A DNA stretch of 64,000 bases from Croceicoccus hydrothermalis (GTDB taxonomy: Bacteria > Pseudomonadota > Alphaproteobacteria > Sphingomonadales > Sphingomonadaceae). Every line of letters begins with the position of its first letter. Position 1 is the stretch's first letter. Below are positions 43,214-52,827 of this stretch, piece after piece. A program made the position numbers and the translations under genes. The DNA lies in the NCBI RefSeq assembly GCF_022378335.1, contig NZ_JAIQCI010000014.1, positions 1-64,000 of the forward strand. The letters run 5' to 3'. The notes beneath the pieces were generated by a model. The model was given only the letters and a program-made list of their open reading frames with translations, was not told the DNA's origin and searched no databases.

Positions 43214-46200
43214 TCACTCCCACCAATAAGGCGCCCGGACCCTTTCGCCGGTCACGATCTCGTTCATGGTTGCCGCGTCATAGGCACGCCCGCCCAGAAC
43301 GACCGTGTTCACGCGCTCCGTATTGCGGATATTGGCGAGCGGATCGCCGTCGAGAATGACGAGATCGGCAAGCTTTCCCGGTTCGAGCGAGCCAATTTCC
43401 CGGTCCATCCCCAACGAACGCGCGGGCACGATCGTCGCGGCCTGTAGCGCCTCCAGCTCGGTCATGCCGCCGCGCACGAAGGACCAGATTTCCCAATGCG
43501 TGCCGATCCCTGCCTGCTGCCCATGGGCGCCGATGGAGACGAGCACGCCGGTATCCGCGATCTTCTTCGCCTCGCGCGCGACATCGTCATCGATGAAATC
43601 GCCCTCCGGTGCGGTGGTGCGCCGGGCATTGTCCGCGCGCAGGATCGCGGGCGGGGTATGCGCCTGCAACAAGGGCTGCGCGAACACGTCGGTCGCTTGG
43701 CGCCAATAGGGATCGCCAGCCAGCCCGCCATAACCCACCACCAGCGTCGGCGTATAATTGGTGTTCGACTGGCCAAAGAATTGCAGCACGTCGGCGTAGA
43801 TCGTGCCCACCGGGATATTGTGCTCAAGCGTGGAATTACCATCGGCGACAAGGTTCATGTCCATGCCGTAGAGCGAGCCGCCCTCCGCCACGACGAGCAT
43901 GTTCTCCTGCCGCGCGGCCTCCACCACCATCTGCCGCTGGTCACGGCGGGGTTGATTGTAGTTCTTCACGCTCGGTGCGCCTTCGGCCTTCAACCGGCGC
44001 ACATGGTCGAGCGCGTCGTCCAGCGTGTCGATCTGCGCATAGGCACCCGGCGCCCGCGCGCCATAGATGATGCGGCCGGTCGAAAACATGCGCGGGCCGA
44101 GCAGGCGACCGGTGCGTTGCATGTCCTCCGCCACGAAGAAGCTCGTCCCGCTCGACGGATCGTGGATCGTCGTGGTGCCGAGCGCGAGGTTCTGAATGAG
44201 GCTCCAGTTCTGCTGCGGGACAAGCTCTCCATCGGCATAGGCGCCGTGGGCATGCGCATCGACGAAGCCGGGGACGATGGTCTTGCCCACGGCCTCGATG
44301 GTCGGCGTGCCTGCAGGAATGGTCGTCGTTGCCGCCGGCCCGACCGAAACGATGCGCCCGTCACGGATCAGCACGACCGCATTGTCGACGATGCCGCCAT
44401 CTTCTCCCGCCATGGTGACGACCTTCGCCGCGGTGATCGCCAGCATGCCCGACGCGATCGCCGCCGGTTCGGTGCGGAGCATCGACACGCCGGTCTGCGG
44501 CGGCGTAAAGGCCGCGCGATCCTGTCCCTCCGCCGGCGGTGCGGCGGGAAAGACCTCTGCCAATGCGGCGGTGTAGAGCGTCGGGCCGAGCGACCAGTGA
44601 ACGCGCTCCCCATCATTGGACCAATGGACGTAATCCGCCGCCGTGTCGGACAATTCGACCACGGGCAGATCCTTGGCCGTGGCCGAAATCGTCACCGCCT
44701 GCCCGCCCGGCATCAGCGGCATCGCATAGGCATCGAAGTTTTCGGTGAACGCGAAATACCGCCCGGATGGCGATACGCTGTATCCGGTGACGAGTTCGCC
44801 CTTCGCATGAACACGCTGCGCTTCGCCGTTGCGGTCGGTCGATACCAAGGTCTGCGCGCCATCGGCGGAGCCCGTCATGAAGATACGGTCGTTCGATGCC
44901 GCGAAATGGGGCGCCGCCATCCCCCGCGCGATCAGCGTCTGCGCGCCGCCTGTCGCCGCGATGCGATAGACGCCGGGATCGTCGCTATATTCCGGGGCGG
45001 TCAGATAGCCGCCTTCGCCGCGTTCGAAAACGATGGTGCGACCGTCCGGGGAAAAGGCAGGCCGTGCATAATGGCCGGGCCGGTCGGTGACGGTGCGCCC
45101 CCCGCGCCCGTTCGCGCCGATGGTGCGGATCTCGCCCAACCCCTCGTCGGTCCAGCGGATATAGACGATGCGCGATCCGTCCCGTGACCAGCTGGGGTAG
45201 AGTTCCAGTGCATCGTCGTCCGTCATACGCCGCATCGCGCCGCCGCCCGCGGGCATGGTGTACAGGCGGCCCAGACTTTCGAAGACGACGGTGCGCCCAT
45301 CGGGCGATACCGCGGCGAAACGCGGCATCGTCACCGCGACCTCGGCCTGCTCGACCGGGATGACGGGATGCGGCGCGCTGGCGATGGCGCGCGTGTCGTC
45401 GATGGCAAAGGGGATGGTGCGGGCGTTCGATCCGTCTGCGTCCACCCGCCGGATCTTGCCACCGGCCCAGAACACGATCGACCGGCTGTCGGGCATCCAG
45501 TCCATGTTGGGATAGACACCCGTGACCGCCCAGGTTTCCTGCACGTCCTGATCGAGATCGTCGTAGATCTTGCGCGTCGCGCCGGTATCGAGATCCTTCA
45601 CATAGAGTTTGGAGCGCGTATTTTCGCGCCGGACAAAGGCGATCTTCGACCCGTCGGGGGAGGGGGTGGGCCGCACCGCGCCGCCAAGCCCGGCGACCGC
45701 CGTGGTCACCTCGTCATGGACAAGGTCGTACCGTTCGATGTCGAACAGATCGGTGTTCGAATCCTGCGCATATTCGAAGATCGGGCCCGGCGTGACATTG
45801 CGCGTGTAGTAGATAGCATTGCCATTGGGGGCGTAGATCGGCTCGCCCAGTTCCTTCTGATGCTGCTCGTTCGGGCGTTCCACCAATGCGACGCCGCTTC
45901 CGCCGGACACGTGATAGAGCCATACCTCACCGGTGCCGAGCGAGCGGCCGGTGGTGAAATGCTTCTTCGCAGCGATGAATTGCCCGTCAGGCGACCATGT
46001 CGGTTGATTGAGAAGGCGGAAATCCTCCTTCGTGAGCTGCCGTTTGTCCGACCCGTCCACATTCATCAGCCAGATATTATCGCCGCCGCCCCGGTCGGAG
46101 GTGAAGGCAATGCGCCGACCATCGGGGGAAAAGCGCGGCTGCACCTCCCATGCCAGCCCCTCGGCGATGCGGGTCGGCGTGCCGCCCGCGATCCCCATGG

Positions 46201-46552
46201 TGTAGATATCGCCGAGCAGGGAGAAGGCGAGGGTCTGTCCATCGGGCGATACGTCGACGTCGATCCACGTGCCTTCGTCGGTGCGGATCGGCACCTGTTT
46301 GAGCGCGACGCCCGGTGGGGCGTTCACGTCCCAAGCCGCAGGCTCGGCATCCGCCGCGATCGCGGCACCGGTCGGGCCGTCCTCGGGCGTTTGCCGGGGC
46401 AGCGGATCGGGAGCGGTGACGGGGCGCCGGTTCTGATCCTCCGTCGTTTCGGTCTGTTCGACAGGGTTCGCCCGCTCCTGCGGCGCGGCGCTCTGCGCCA
46501 GGGCCGTGGTGGAAAGGAGCGTGGACGTAAGGAGACAGATTGCGAGTTTCAT
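43214..46552 (-). CDS. Secreted amidohydrolase with N-terminal TolB-like beta-propeller
   Basis: A 1112-residue protein. It begins with a signal peptide (MKLAICLLTSTLLSTTALAQ). Residues of about 70-690 are PD40/TolB-like propeller repeats (SPDGQTLAFSLLGDIYTM, FSPDGRRIAFTSDRGG, WSPDGQFIAA, VSPDGRTVVFESLG, FSPDGRTIVFERG). The C-terminal third is a metal-dependent amidohydrolase with the HxH motif in VPGFVDAHAHGAY and a late GSLEPGKLADLVILDGDPL. The enzyme probably cleaves a C-N or ester bond of an imported molecule in the periplasm, with the propeller as substrate gate. The substrate is unknown. Similar fusions occur in Sphingomonadales and Bacteroidetes. Confidence 0.88.
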   Translation of the reverse strand: MKLAICLLTSTLLSTTALAQSAAPQERANPVEQTETTEDQNRRPVTAPDPLPRQTPEDGPTGAAIAADAEPAAWDVNAPPGVALKQVPIRTDEGTWIDVDVSPDGQTLAFSLLGDIYTMGIAGGTPTRIAEGLAWEVQPRFSPDGRRIAFTSDRGGGDNIWLMNVDGSDKRQLTKEDFRLLNQPTWSPDGQFIAAKKHFTTGRSLGTGEVWLYHVSGGSGVALVERPNEQHQKELGEPIYAPNGNAIYYTRNVTPGPIFEYAQDSNTDLFDIERYDLVHDEVTTAVAGLGGAVRPTPSPDGSKIAFVRRENTRSKLYVKDLDTGATRKIYDDLDQDVQETWAVTGVYPNMDWMPDSRSIVFWAGGKIRRVDADGSNARTIPFAIDDTRAIASAPHPVIPVEQAEVAVTMPRFAAVSPDGRTVVFESLGRLYTMPAGGGAMRRMTDDDALELYPSWSRDGSRIVYIRWTDEGLGEIRTIGANGRGGRTVTDRPGHYARPAFSPDGRTIVFERGEGGYLTAPEYSDDPGVYRIAATGGAQTLIARGMAAPHFAASNDRIFMTGSADGAQTLVSTDRNGEAQRVHAKGELVTGYSVSPSGRYFAFTENFDAYAMPLMPGGQAVTISATAKDLPVVELSDTAADYVHWSNDGERVHWSLGPTLYTAALAEVFPAAPPAEGQDRAAFTPPQTGVSMLRTEPAAIASGMLAITAAKVVTMAGEDGGIVDNAVVLIRDGRIVSVGPAATTTIPAGTPTIEAVGKTIVPGFVDAHAHGAYADGELVPQQNWSLIQNLALGTTTIHDPSSGTSFFVAEDMQRTGRLLGPRMFSTGRIIYGARAPGAYAQIDTLDDALDHVRRLKAEGAPSVKNYNQPRRDQRQMVVEAARQENMLVVAEGGSLYGMDMNLVADGNSTLEHNIPVGTIYADVLQFFGQSNTNYTPTLVVGYGGLAGDPYWRQATDVFAQPLLQAHTPPAILRADNARRTTAPEGDFIDDDVAREAKKIADTGVLVSIGAHGQQAGIGTHWEIWSFVRGGMTELEALQAATIVPARSLGMDREIGSLEPGKLADLVILDGDPLANIRNTERVNTVVLGGRAYDAATMNEIVTGERVRAPYWWE

Positions 46553-46619
46553 GAACGATCCCGAAGCATCAAAAGGATCGCCACCCTAGACCGGAACGAA
46601 CCGACTGCAAGGATGCGAT

Positions 46620-46657
46620 ACAAAAGGGGCGCGGCGGTCCCGACCCGCCGCGCCCCT
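46620..46657 (-). terminator. Hairpin near the amidohydrolase promoter
   Basis: Inverted repeat GGGGCGCGGCGG / CCGCCGCGCCCC followed by TTTTG on the minus strand. It lies just past the end of the globin-coupled MCP gene (ends 46687) and before the amidohydrolase, so it terminates the MCP transcript. Confidence 0.8.
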
Positions 46658-46686
46658 CATGCTCCTGTCGTGTCGTTCGCCCCCGC

Positions 46687-48147
46687 TTACCCGTGCGTCC
46701 CTGTCCGATTGTTGCGGCTATTGTCATTGGCGAGGGAGGGGCGCGTCGCCGTTCCGCTCTCGCTCGTGCGGAAGGTGGAGACCAGTTCGGTCAGTTCCTG
46801 CGACTCATTGGCGAGGCTGCGGGCCGCTGCGGTCGATTCCTCGACCATGGCGGCGTTCTGCTGCGTCATGGTGTCCATCCGGCCAACGGCGAGGTTCACC
46901 TGCATGAGATTGGCGGATTGCGTTTCCGCCGACACCGCGATCTCGTCGACAGAGCCGCTGACTTCGCCCACGCGTCCGACGATCTTGGTCAAAAGCTCGC
47001 CGGTTTCCCCGACCAGCTTCACGCCATTGGTGACCTGCTTGGAGCTGTTTGTGATGAGGTCCTTGATGTCCTTGGCCGCGTCCGCCGACCGCTGCGCCAA
47101 TGCGCGAACCTCGTTCGCGACGACGGCAAAGCCCTTGCCCGCGTCGCCGGCCCGTGCCGCCTCGACCCCGGCGTTGAGCGCGAGGAGATTGGTCTGAAAC
47201 GCGATGCCGTCGATGACGCTGATGATCTGGGAGATTTCCTGCGACGATGTTTCGATCTCGCCCATGGCGGCGGTCGCTTTTTCCACGACCTTGCCGCCGT
47301 CGGTCGCCTCTTCATGCGCGGCGCTGATGGAGCGCTGCACCTCGACGACGCGGCCGGCGGTTTCCTTCACGATGCCGGTGACCTGGTTCATGGCCGCGGC
47401 CGTTTCCTCGAGGCTGGCGGCCTGTTGTTCGTTGCGATTGGCGAGGTCGTCCGATGCGGCGCGGATCTCGGCCGAGGCGGTCGACATCGACTGCACCCCG
47501 GAAATCACCGCAAGCATGGTCTCCTGCAGCGATTCCATCGCCATGTTGAAATCCTTTTCCGCCTGCGCGAATTCGCTGGGAAGTTCGGACATGCGGGTGG
47601 TGAGGTCGCCTTCGGCCAGCCGGGAAAGCGACTTGCTCATCGATTCGATGACGAGATGAATGTTCCGCTCGTTCTGGTCGAAATAGGCCGAAAGTGCGAT
47701 ATCCATGTCGAGCAACGATGCGCGAACCAGGAGCGAGACTTCCTCCGCCAGCTTTTTGCGACCGGGCAGGAAACGCTGTACCCCCGGCGCGATGAGTGCG
47801 TGGATCGTTTCATCGAGGATGAGCGAGTAGCCACCGATATACCATTTCGGCTTCAGGTCGATGCGGGCGTGAACCTCGCCAATGACTTTCGACCGTTCGA
47901 GATAGGCATCGTTCAGCCCTTGCGAAAACAGCTTTTGCCAGTGGGCTTTCTGCGCCGACTTGGCACGCGAGATCTGCTGACCGCCGGAAAACATCGCGGC
48001 GAGATGGGGCGTGCCCTGAATCTTGGCGTAGAATCGCGAAATCGCGCTATCGAGAAACTTGTCGAGCTTGCGTCCCAGCTTCTGCAAGCGGCCGTCGGCA
48101 TTGTCCAACTCGTAAAAACCGACGCGCTCGTGAATGGAATTTTTCAT
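46687..48147 (-). CDS. Globin-coupled chemoreceptor (HemAT-type aerotaxis MCP)
   Basis: A 486-residue cytoplasmic chemoreceptor. The N-terminal protoglobin domain (about 1-175) has the heme-ligand His93 in GEVHARIDLKPKWYIGGY, the signature of globin-coupled sensors. There is no membrane helix. A HAMP-like segment (LSRLAEGDLTTRM, near 195) leads to the MCP signalling domain with IDGIAFQTNLLALNAGVEAA. The tail is Asn/Thr-rich and lacks the DWSEF-like tether of the other MCP. It should report oxygen or redox to CheA, possibly the CheA at 16.5 kb, since no other che genes are adjacent. Confidence 0.92.
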   Translation of the reverse strand: MKNSIHERVGFYELDNADGRLQKLGRKLDKFLDSAISRFYAKIQGTPHLAAMFSGGQQISRAKSAQKAHWQKLFSQGLNDAYLERSKVIGEVHARIDLKPKWYIGGYSLILDETIHALIAPGVQRFLPGRKKLAEEVSLLVRASLLDMDIALSAYFDQNERNIHLVIESMSKSLSRLAEGDLTTRMSELPSEFAQAEKDFNMAMESLQETMLAVISGVQSMSTASAEIRAASDDLANRNEQQAASLEETAAAMNQVTGIVKETAGRVVEVQRSISAAHEEATDGGKVVEKATAAMGEIETSSQEISQIISVIDGIAFQTNLLALNAGVEAARAGDAGKGFAVVANEVRALAQRSADAAKDIKDLITNSSKQVTNGVKLVGETGELLTKIVGRVGEVSGSVDEIAVSAETQSANLMQVNLAVGRMDTMTQQNAAMVEESTAAARSLANESQELTELVSTFRTSESGTATRPSLANDNSRNNRTGTHG

Positions 48148-48510
48148 CTTCTGCCCCCCGGGACCATCGAGAAACGCGGGGCGAACGAGCGATCCCGCTC
48201 ATTCCGGCTGACTCCATGATGTCGGACAGAGCCGGTCCGCCGAATATGGCGCCGGGATGCGTCCTTGCGTGTCACCCTGATACCCCGCGCGGATCGGATC
48301 CGCCCGCTTGTACCCGAAGAACGTGGAATACGTTTCTCCGGAAAGATCAAAACAAGTCCGATACGCCAAATTGTCGCGGCGCATCTGACGTCTTGATAAC
48401 TATGCCCAATATTAAAAGTCGGCCTTGCGGAGCGGATAGGGGCAATCGCGTAATCCGGGGGTCGGTTCCGCACTATCGGGTCCATTTGCGGACCATTGCT
48501 CGCCGCTGCT
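48148..48510. other. 363-base gap, promoter region of the globin MCP
   Basis: Lies between the globin-coupled MCP and radC, both on the minus strand. It has an AT-rich core around 48350-48420. On the minus strand a GGAAC (-35-like) lies near 48468, but the expected CGTT at -10 is only CGATT, so an EcfG-type promoter is not convincing. No gene was found. Confidence 0.5.
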
Positions 48511-49290
48511 TCAGATATGGCCCCTTTCCTTCATGGAGACGTGGCCGCTGCTGCTCATGATGATGTGATCGACGACGGTGACGTCCATCAAGCGCCCCGC
48601 CTCCGCGATGCGGTTGGTCAGCTTGATATCGGCCTGGCTCGGCTCGGGATCGCCGCTGGGGTGGTTGTGCACGAGGATGAGCGCGGTCGCTCCCAGATTA
48701 CAGGCCCGGTGAATGACCTCGCGCGGGTGCATCGCGGATTCGCTGATGGATCCGTCGCTCAGATGTTCGTCCTTGATCAGTTCCAGCTTGCCATTGAGAT
48801 AGAGCACGCGCGCCCGCTCACGCTTCAGATGGTTGAGATCGGTGGCAAGATAGTTGAGCAGCGTTTTCCAGTTGTTGAGCACCGGCGCCTGCCGAAGCTC
48901 GGTCGCGGCGAGGTGTTTGGACGCGACAAGCGCGATCTTGAGCGCGCCGATCACCATGTCCCCGACCCCGTAGATTCGCCGCAATTCGTTCGGATCGGCG
49001 TTGAGCAAGGCCGAAATCGACCCGAAATGTTCGAGCAGCCTTTTGGCCAGCGGCTTTGTATCGCGCCGTTCGATCGCGGCGAACAGGAGGAATTCGACGA
49101 CCTCGTAATCCGCCAGCGAATCGTGATCCCCCTCGATCAGCCGCTTGCGCAATCGGGCGCGGTGCCCCCATCCGGCATGCGTTTTTCGACCTGCGTCGGC
49201 GGGGCGCGTGTGCCGTTGCTCGTTGAGCGAGGTCGGCATCCTGCTGCGCCAGGCATCGGGGTCCTCGAAAGGCTGGTCGTTGTCCTGCAT
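48511..49290 (-). CDS. radC: RadC-family JAB domain protein
   Basis: A 259-residue protein with an N-terminal helix-hairpin-helix region (YEVVEFLLFAAIERRDTKPLAKRLLEHFGS, LRRIYGVGDMVIGALK) and a C-terminal JAB/MPN metalloprotease-like domain. The zinc-binding motif is LVHNHPSGDPEPSQADI. Its molecular function is unsettled; the original repair phenotype attributed to radC was later traced elsewhere. The ATG at 49290 (MQDNDQPFED) gives the expected length; an upstream frame extension shows no family similarity. It is transcribed away from the phnA-like gene. Confidence 0.93.
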   Translation of the reverse strand: MQDNDQPFEDPDAWRSRMPTSLNEQRHTRPADAGRKTHAGWGHRARLRKRLIEGDHDSLADYEVVEFLLFAAIERRDTKPLAKRLLEHFGSISALLNADPNELRRIYGVGDMVIGALKIALVASKHLAATELRQAPVLNNWKTLLNYLATDLNHLKRERARVLYLNGKLELIKDEHLSDGSISESAMHPREVIHRACNLGATALILVHNHPSGDPEPSQADIKLTNRIAEAGRLMDVTVVDHIIMSSSGHVSMKERGHI

Positions 49291-49676
49291 AGATTTGATC
49301 CGCTGCGATTCGGAAAAATTCGTGCCGCTTACGATAACCGGCACAGGCTGCTTGGCCACCTTCGATTTGTTCCGCGTCGATCGGGCGAAGCGCGGGATCG
49401 CGTACCGCAACGGTTCGCGCATGTGCGGTGCAGGACAAACCGGTAACGCATGAGGGGGCGGTTCGCCCACGATACGAAGACGACCCTCGGCAACAGGCAG
49501 GCGCGATGCGCGGTGAACGGGGCCGCAACGATGACCGATCCCGATGGACGACATGCGCGTGATGCGCGTATCGGGGGCGACAAGCCACGCCCGCCGCCGG
49601 AAGGCTCGTCGAACGCGCGACCGGCATGGCGGCATCGGGCCGAATGATGACCCATTCTATCGAACGGAATTTTTGC
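49291..49676. other. 386-base divergent gap between radC and phnA-like gene
   Basis: Several short frames cross it, including a small Arg/Pro-rich one ending at 49647, but none has a recognised product or a good ribosome site. Promoters for radC (-) and phnA (+) must lie here. Nothing else is visible. Confidence 0.5.
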
Positions 49677-49979
49677 ATGAGCGACGAAGACTATGTTTAC
49701 GATGATGAGACCGGCGAATGGATGCCTGCCTCGCAGCTGGCAGACCGCACGGCGGCGCGCACGACGGTCGAGGTTCGCGATGCGGTCGGCAATGTCCTGT
49801 CCGATGGCGACCAGGTCACGTTGATCAAGGATCTGACCGTGAAAGGGGCGGGGCAGACCTTGAAACGCGGCACCGTGATCAAGTCAATCCGGCTGACCGG
49901 CGACGAACAGGAAATCGATTGCCGGTACGAAGGCATAAAGGGGCTGGTGCTTCGCGCCGAGTTCGTCCGCAAGCGATGA
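49677..49979 (+). CDS. PhnA/YjdM-family small protein
   Basis: A 100-residue protein matching the PhnA (alkylphosphonate utilisation operon protein, YjdM) C-terminal domain: VRDAVGNVLSDGDQVTLIKDLTVKGAGQTLKRGTVIKSIRLT and the EIDCRYEGIKGLVLRAEFVRK end. The N-terminal zinc-ribbon of longer homologues is replaced by a short acidic segment (SDEDYVYDDETGEW), so this is the short form. No phosphonate genes are nearby, and the name reflects history rather than function. The ATG at 49677 is preceded by a weak ribosome site. Confidence 0.85.
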   Translation: MSDEDYVYDDETGEWMPASQLADRTAARTTVEVRDAVGNVLSDGDQVTLIKDLTVKGAGQTLKRGTVIKSIRLTGDEQEIDCRYEGIKGLVLRAEFVRKR

Positions 49980-50134
49980 GATATCGGGGGGGCGCGAACC
50001 GGCCGGCGTCCTCCCAACGACAATGGTAAAGATGGGAAGACAGCCGTTCGGGACTGGCTACGCCCGGCTTGGCCCGGCGGGATTGCGGCGCATGTCGTCG
50101 ATATTTTCCGACTGATCGGCGCGGGGAAGGGGGC

Positions 50135-50210
<76 letters not shown>

Positions 50211-50614
50211 ACACCGCACAACTCTGCGGCTCTTGAACTTTCAGGCGCGGATCGGAAGGCCCGGGTGGATCCTTCGGTTGCGCCTGGTTCCATCGGTATC
50301 GCGCCCAAGGCCCGACGCTCCGACGAGCAGAACACGCCGCTGATGATCTGCTTCGGTTGATGAGTCAACGTCAGAAAACGCAGGATCATCAGCCGATGCT
50401 CCGTCTTTCTTGCCGACACCAACAGGCTCGGCACCCGTTTTTCAAAACAGCATGGAATCACCGGACGCTTCTGCATCGAAACTGTCGTCGATGGCCGGGC
50501 TGGCGGGAAGCCCGTGTGGTACGAACGGTGCGCTCACTTTGCCCGCATGCTGCGACACGGTATCGTTCATCGTCTCGGCGCGCGCCATCGTTCGGGCGCC
50601 AGCGGCGTCCTGCG
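50211..50614. other. 404-base gap with one weak small-ORF candidate
   Basis: Lies between tRNA-Thr and the DUF429-like gene. On the minus strand a 42-codon frame (50442-50570, beginning MNDTVSQHAG and ending GDSMLF) has a weak GAG ribosome-like site, but its third codon positions are only about 64% G/C, below what flanking genes show. Nothing else is visible. Confidence 0.4.
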
Positions 50615-51493
50615 TCAAGCTACGCCGAAGGTCCAGCCTTCGGTCGCGGCAATGTCCGCACTCATGGCTCGTGGTTGCCATAATTCCCGGCGGTGGGCGG
50701 CGGTGCGCAGCCATGCTGCGGTGAGGAGCGCGTCGGCGCTGTGGTCGTCGATCGGGCCGCGGCGCGCGACAGGAGCGCTCCCCAGGTCGTCCAGCGCCGC
50801 GTTCAGCGATGCGCAATCGGTCATCTTGCTGCGCCCGGCGGTGCGCCCGGCGGCGATGGCGGCGATGGCGGTATAGATTTCAACAATCACCGAACCGCCT
50901 TCGACCACGGGATCGATCGGCCAGACCGGAACCGCCCCGGCAAGCTGCGCCAGAACGCGCATCCCCGTCAGACTGGATTTGCCGACCTGTGCCGCGCCGA
51001 CGAGGTTGAAGTTGGAGTAGGGTTTGCATCCCTGCCGTTCCTGCGCGCGTTCGGTCACCCGGAACCGGCCCCGGCGATGGGTGGCATCGGGGTGGTGGAA
51101 CGCCGCGCCCTCACGCCCGCCGTGTCGCCGGAAATAGGCACTCAGCCTTGGATGATCGACGACGCTGCCGACCTCCAGATTGGGGTCATCGGCGCAGATC
51201 GCATCGACCATATGCCACAGCGCGCGGGCATTGGCGGGGCTGTCCGGCCACCCCGGAAAATACGCCCCGCAATCGGCGAAGGGCAGCGCAATGCCAAGAT
51301 CCATGCCGACCAGCGTTCCGGGCGCAAGGTCGTGGCGCAACCATTCCAGAACCTCGCCGCGCGACCACGGCCTGTCTCTTTGGATGAGCGTCGGCGGACC
51401 ATCGCCGGTGCATTGCGCGACGGCGATACCGCGTTGGCGTTCCCCCTTCGCACCGGACCAGTCGATCGCCGCGAAATGGCGAAACCCGCTCAC
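50615..51493 (-). CDS. DUF429-like RNase H-fold conserved protein
   Basis: A 292-residue protein with the opening FRHFAAIDWSGAKGERQRGIAVAQ, typical of an RNase H-fold family (DUF429-like) with an acidic residue after the first strand. MDLGIALPFADCGAYFPGWPDSP and the C-terminal DDHSADALLTAAWLR block are consistent. No catalytic function is established. The GTG at 51493 overlaps the rarA stop (GTGA), so the gene is coupled to rarA. The longer frame start is rejected because it lies inside rarA. A role in nucleic-acid metabolism is an inference from the fold and neighbour. Confidence 0.75.
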   Translation of the reverse strand: MSGFRHFAAIDWSGAKGERQRGIAVAQCTGDGPPTLIQRDRPWSRGEVLEWLRHDLAPGTLVGMDLGIALPFADCGAYFPGWPDSPANARALWHMVDAICADDPNLEVGSVVDHPRLSAYFRRHGGREGAAFHHPDATHRRGRFRVTERAQERQGCKPYSNFNLVGAAQVGKSSLTGMRVLAQLAGAVPVWPIDPVVEGGSVIVEIYTAIAAIAAGRTAGRSKMTDCASLNAALDDLGSAPVARRGPIDDHSADALLTAAWLRTAAHRRELWQPRAMSADIAATEGWTFGVA

Positions 51494-52827
51494 CCGCCGT
51501 CCGACGACCCGCGCATGTCGCGGCGGCGCGCGTCCCACCATTCCATGCGTTCGGCGATGCGCTTTTCAAAACCGCGCGGGACGGGGCGGTAATATTCCTG
51601 CGCCGTCATGTCCCCGGGCCAGTAATCCGCGCCCGAAAACCCGTCATCGGCATCATGGTCATAGGCGTAATCCTTGCCGTAGCCTATGTCCTTCATCAGC
51701 TTTGTCGGTGCGTTCAATATGTTTTGCGGCGGCATCAGGCTGCCGGTTTCCTTCGCGCTTTTCCACGCGGCTTTCATGGCCTTGTATGCCGCGTTCGATT
51801 TGGGAGCGGTCGCGCAATACAGGCACGCCTGCACGATGGCGAGCTCACCCTCCGGCGAGCCGAGGAATTCGTAGGAATCCTTCGCGGCGAGACATTGCAC
51901 GAGCGCGTTGGGATCGGCGAGACCGATATCCTCCGACGCGAACCGGACCAGCCGGCGCAGCACGTAGAGCGGTTCCTCCCCCGCGGTGAGCATCCGGGCG
52001 AGATAGTAAAGCGCGGCCTGCGCATCCGACCCGCGCAGCGATTTGTGAAGCGCCGAAATCAGGTTGTAATGCCCATCGCGATCCTTGTCATAGACCGCGA
52101 CCCGCCGTTGCAGGAACCGGCCGAGCGCCGCGGGATCAAGCGGCGCGTCGATCCCCGCGGCATAGAGCGTTTCGGCCTGGTTGAGCAGGAACCGCCCGTC
52201 CCCGTCCGCCGACGCGACAAGCGCGGCACGTGCATCGAGATCGAGCGGGAGCGGACGCTCCATCAAATTCTCCGCCTTCGACAGAAGCGCGCAGAGCGCG
52301 TCCGACCCCAACCGTTCGAGGATCAGCACCTGCGCCCGCGACAGCAGCGCGGCATTGAGCGCGAAGCTCGGATTTTCGGTCGTCGCGCCGACCAGCGTGA
52401 CCGTGCCGCGTTCGACAAAGGGCAGGAAGCCATCCTGTTGCGCGCGGTTGAACCGGTGGATTTCGTCCACGAAGAGCAGGGTGCGCTGCCCCGCCTCGCG
52501 CGCGCGTTCGGCCTCCGCGAACGCTTTCTTGAGGTCGGCCACGCCGGAGAAGACCGCGCTGACCGAGATGAACCGCATGCCCACCGCATCGGCGAGCAGG
52601 CGCGCGATGCTGGTCTTGCCCGTGCCCGGCGGCCCCCACAGGATCATCGAGGTCAGCCGCCCCGCCGCCACCATCCGCCCGATCGCGCCGTCCGCGCCGG
52701 TCAGATGATCTTGGCCCACCACATCGGCCAGGGTGGCGGGACGCAACCGGTCGGCGAGCGGGGCATCGGCTGATGCGGGCGAAGGGGGCGGCGCCGGGGG
52801 CGGGTCGGATTGGAAAAGATCGGCCAT
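51490..52827 (-). CDS. rarA: Replication-associated recombination ATPase RarA/MgsA
   Basis: A 445-residue AAA+ ATPase related to clamp loaders, acting at stalled replication forks. It has LADRLRPATLADVVGQDHLTG near the start, Walker A LWGPPGTGKTSIARLLA, Walker B TLLFVDEIHRFN, sensor 1 GATTENPSFALN, and the C-terminal MgsA tetramerisation region (ALYYLARMLTAGEEPLYVLRRLVRFASEDIGLADPNAL). MADLFQSD at 52827 is taken as the start; an ATG three codons upstream is possible. The 259-base gap upstream carries its promoter and no gene. Confidence 0.95.
   Translation of the reverse strand: MADLFQSDPPPAPPPSPASADAPLADRLRPATLADVVGQDHLTGADGAIGRMVAAGRLTSMILWGPPGTGKTSIARLLADAVGMRFISVSAVFSGVADLKKAFAEAERAREAGQRTLLFVDEIHRFNRAQQDGFLPFVERGTVTLVGATTENPSFALNAALLSRAQVLILERLGSDALCALLSKAENLMERPLPLDLDARAALVASADGDGRFLLNQAETLYAAGIDAPLDPAALGRFLQRRVAVYDKDRDGHYNLISALHKSLRGSDAQAALYYLARMLTAGEEPLYVLRRLVRFASEDIGLADPNALVQCLAAKDSYEFLGSPEGELAIVQACLYCATAPKSNAAYKAMKAAWKSAKETGSLMPPQNILNAPTKLMKDIGYGKDYAYDHDADDGFSGADYWPGDMTAQEYYRPVPRGFEKRIAERMEWWDARRRDMRGSSDGG

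Noticed and set aside
43496-45187. 563-codon plus-strand frame opposite the amidohydrolase
   Set aside because: Antisense shadow; low-complexity Arg/His-rich product.
45368-47197. 609-codon plus-strand frame spanning two minus-strand genes
   Set aside because: Crosses gene boundaries and a terminator; not a real gene.
48440-48490. EcfG-type promoter (GGAAC...CGTT) near the globin MCP
   Set aside because: The -35 fits but the -10 does not, so it was not called.
50442-50570. 42-codon minus-strand frame as a gene
   Set aside because: Weak ribosome site and low third-position G/C; mentioned only in the gap entry.
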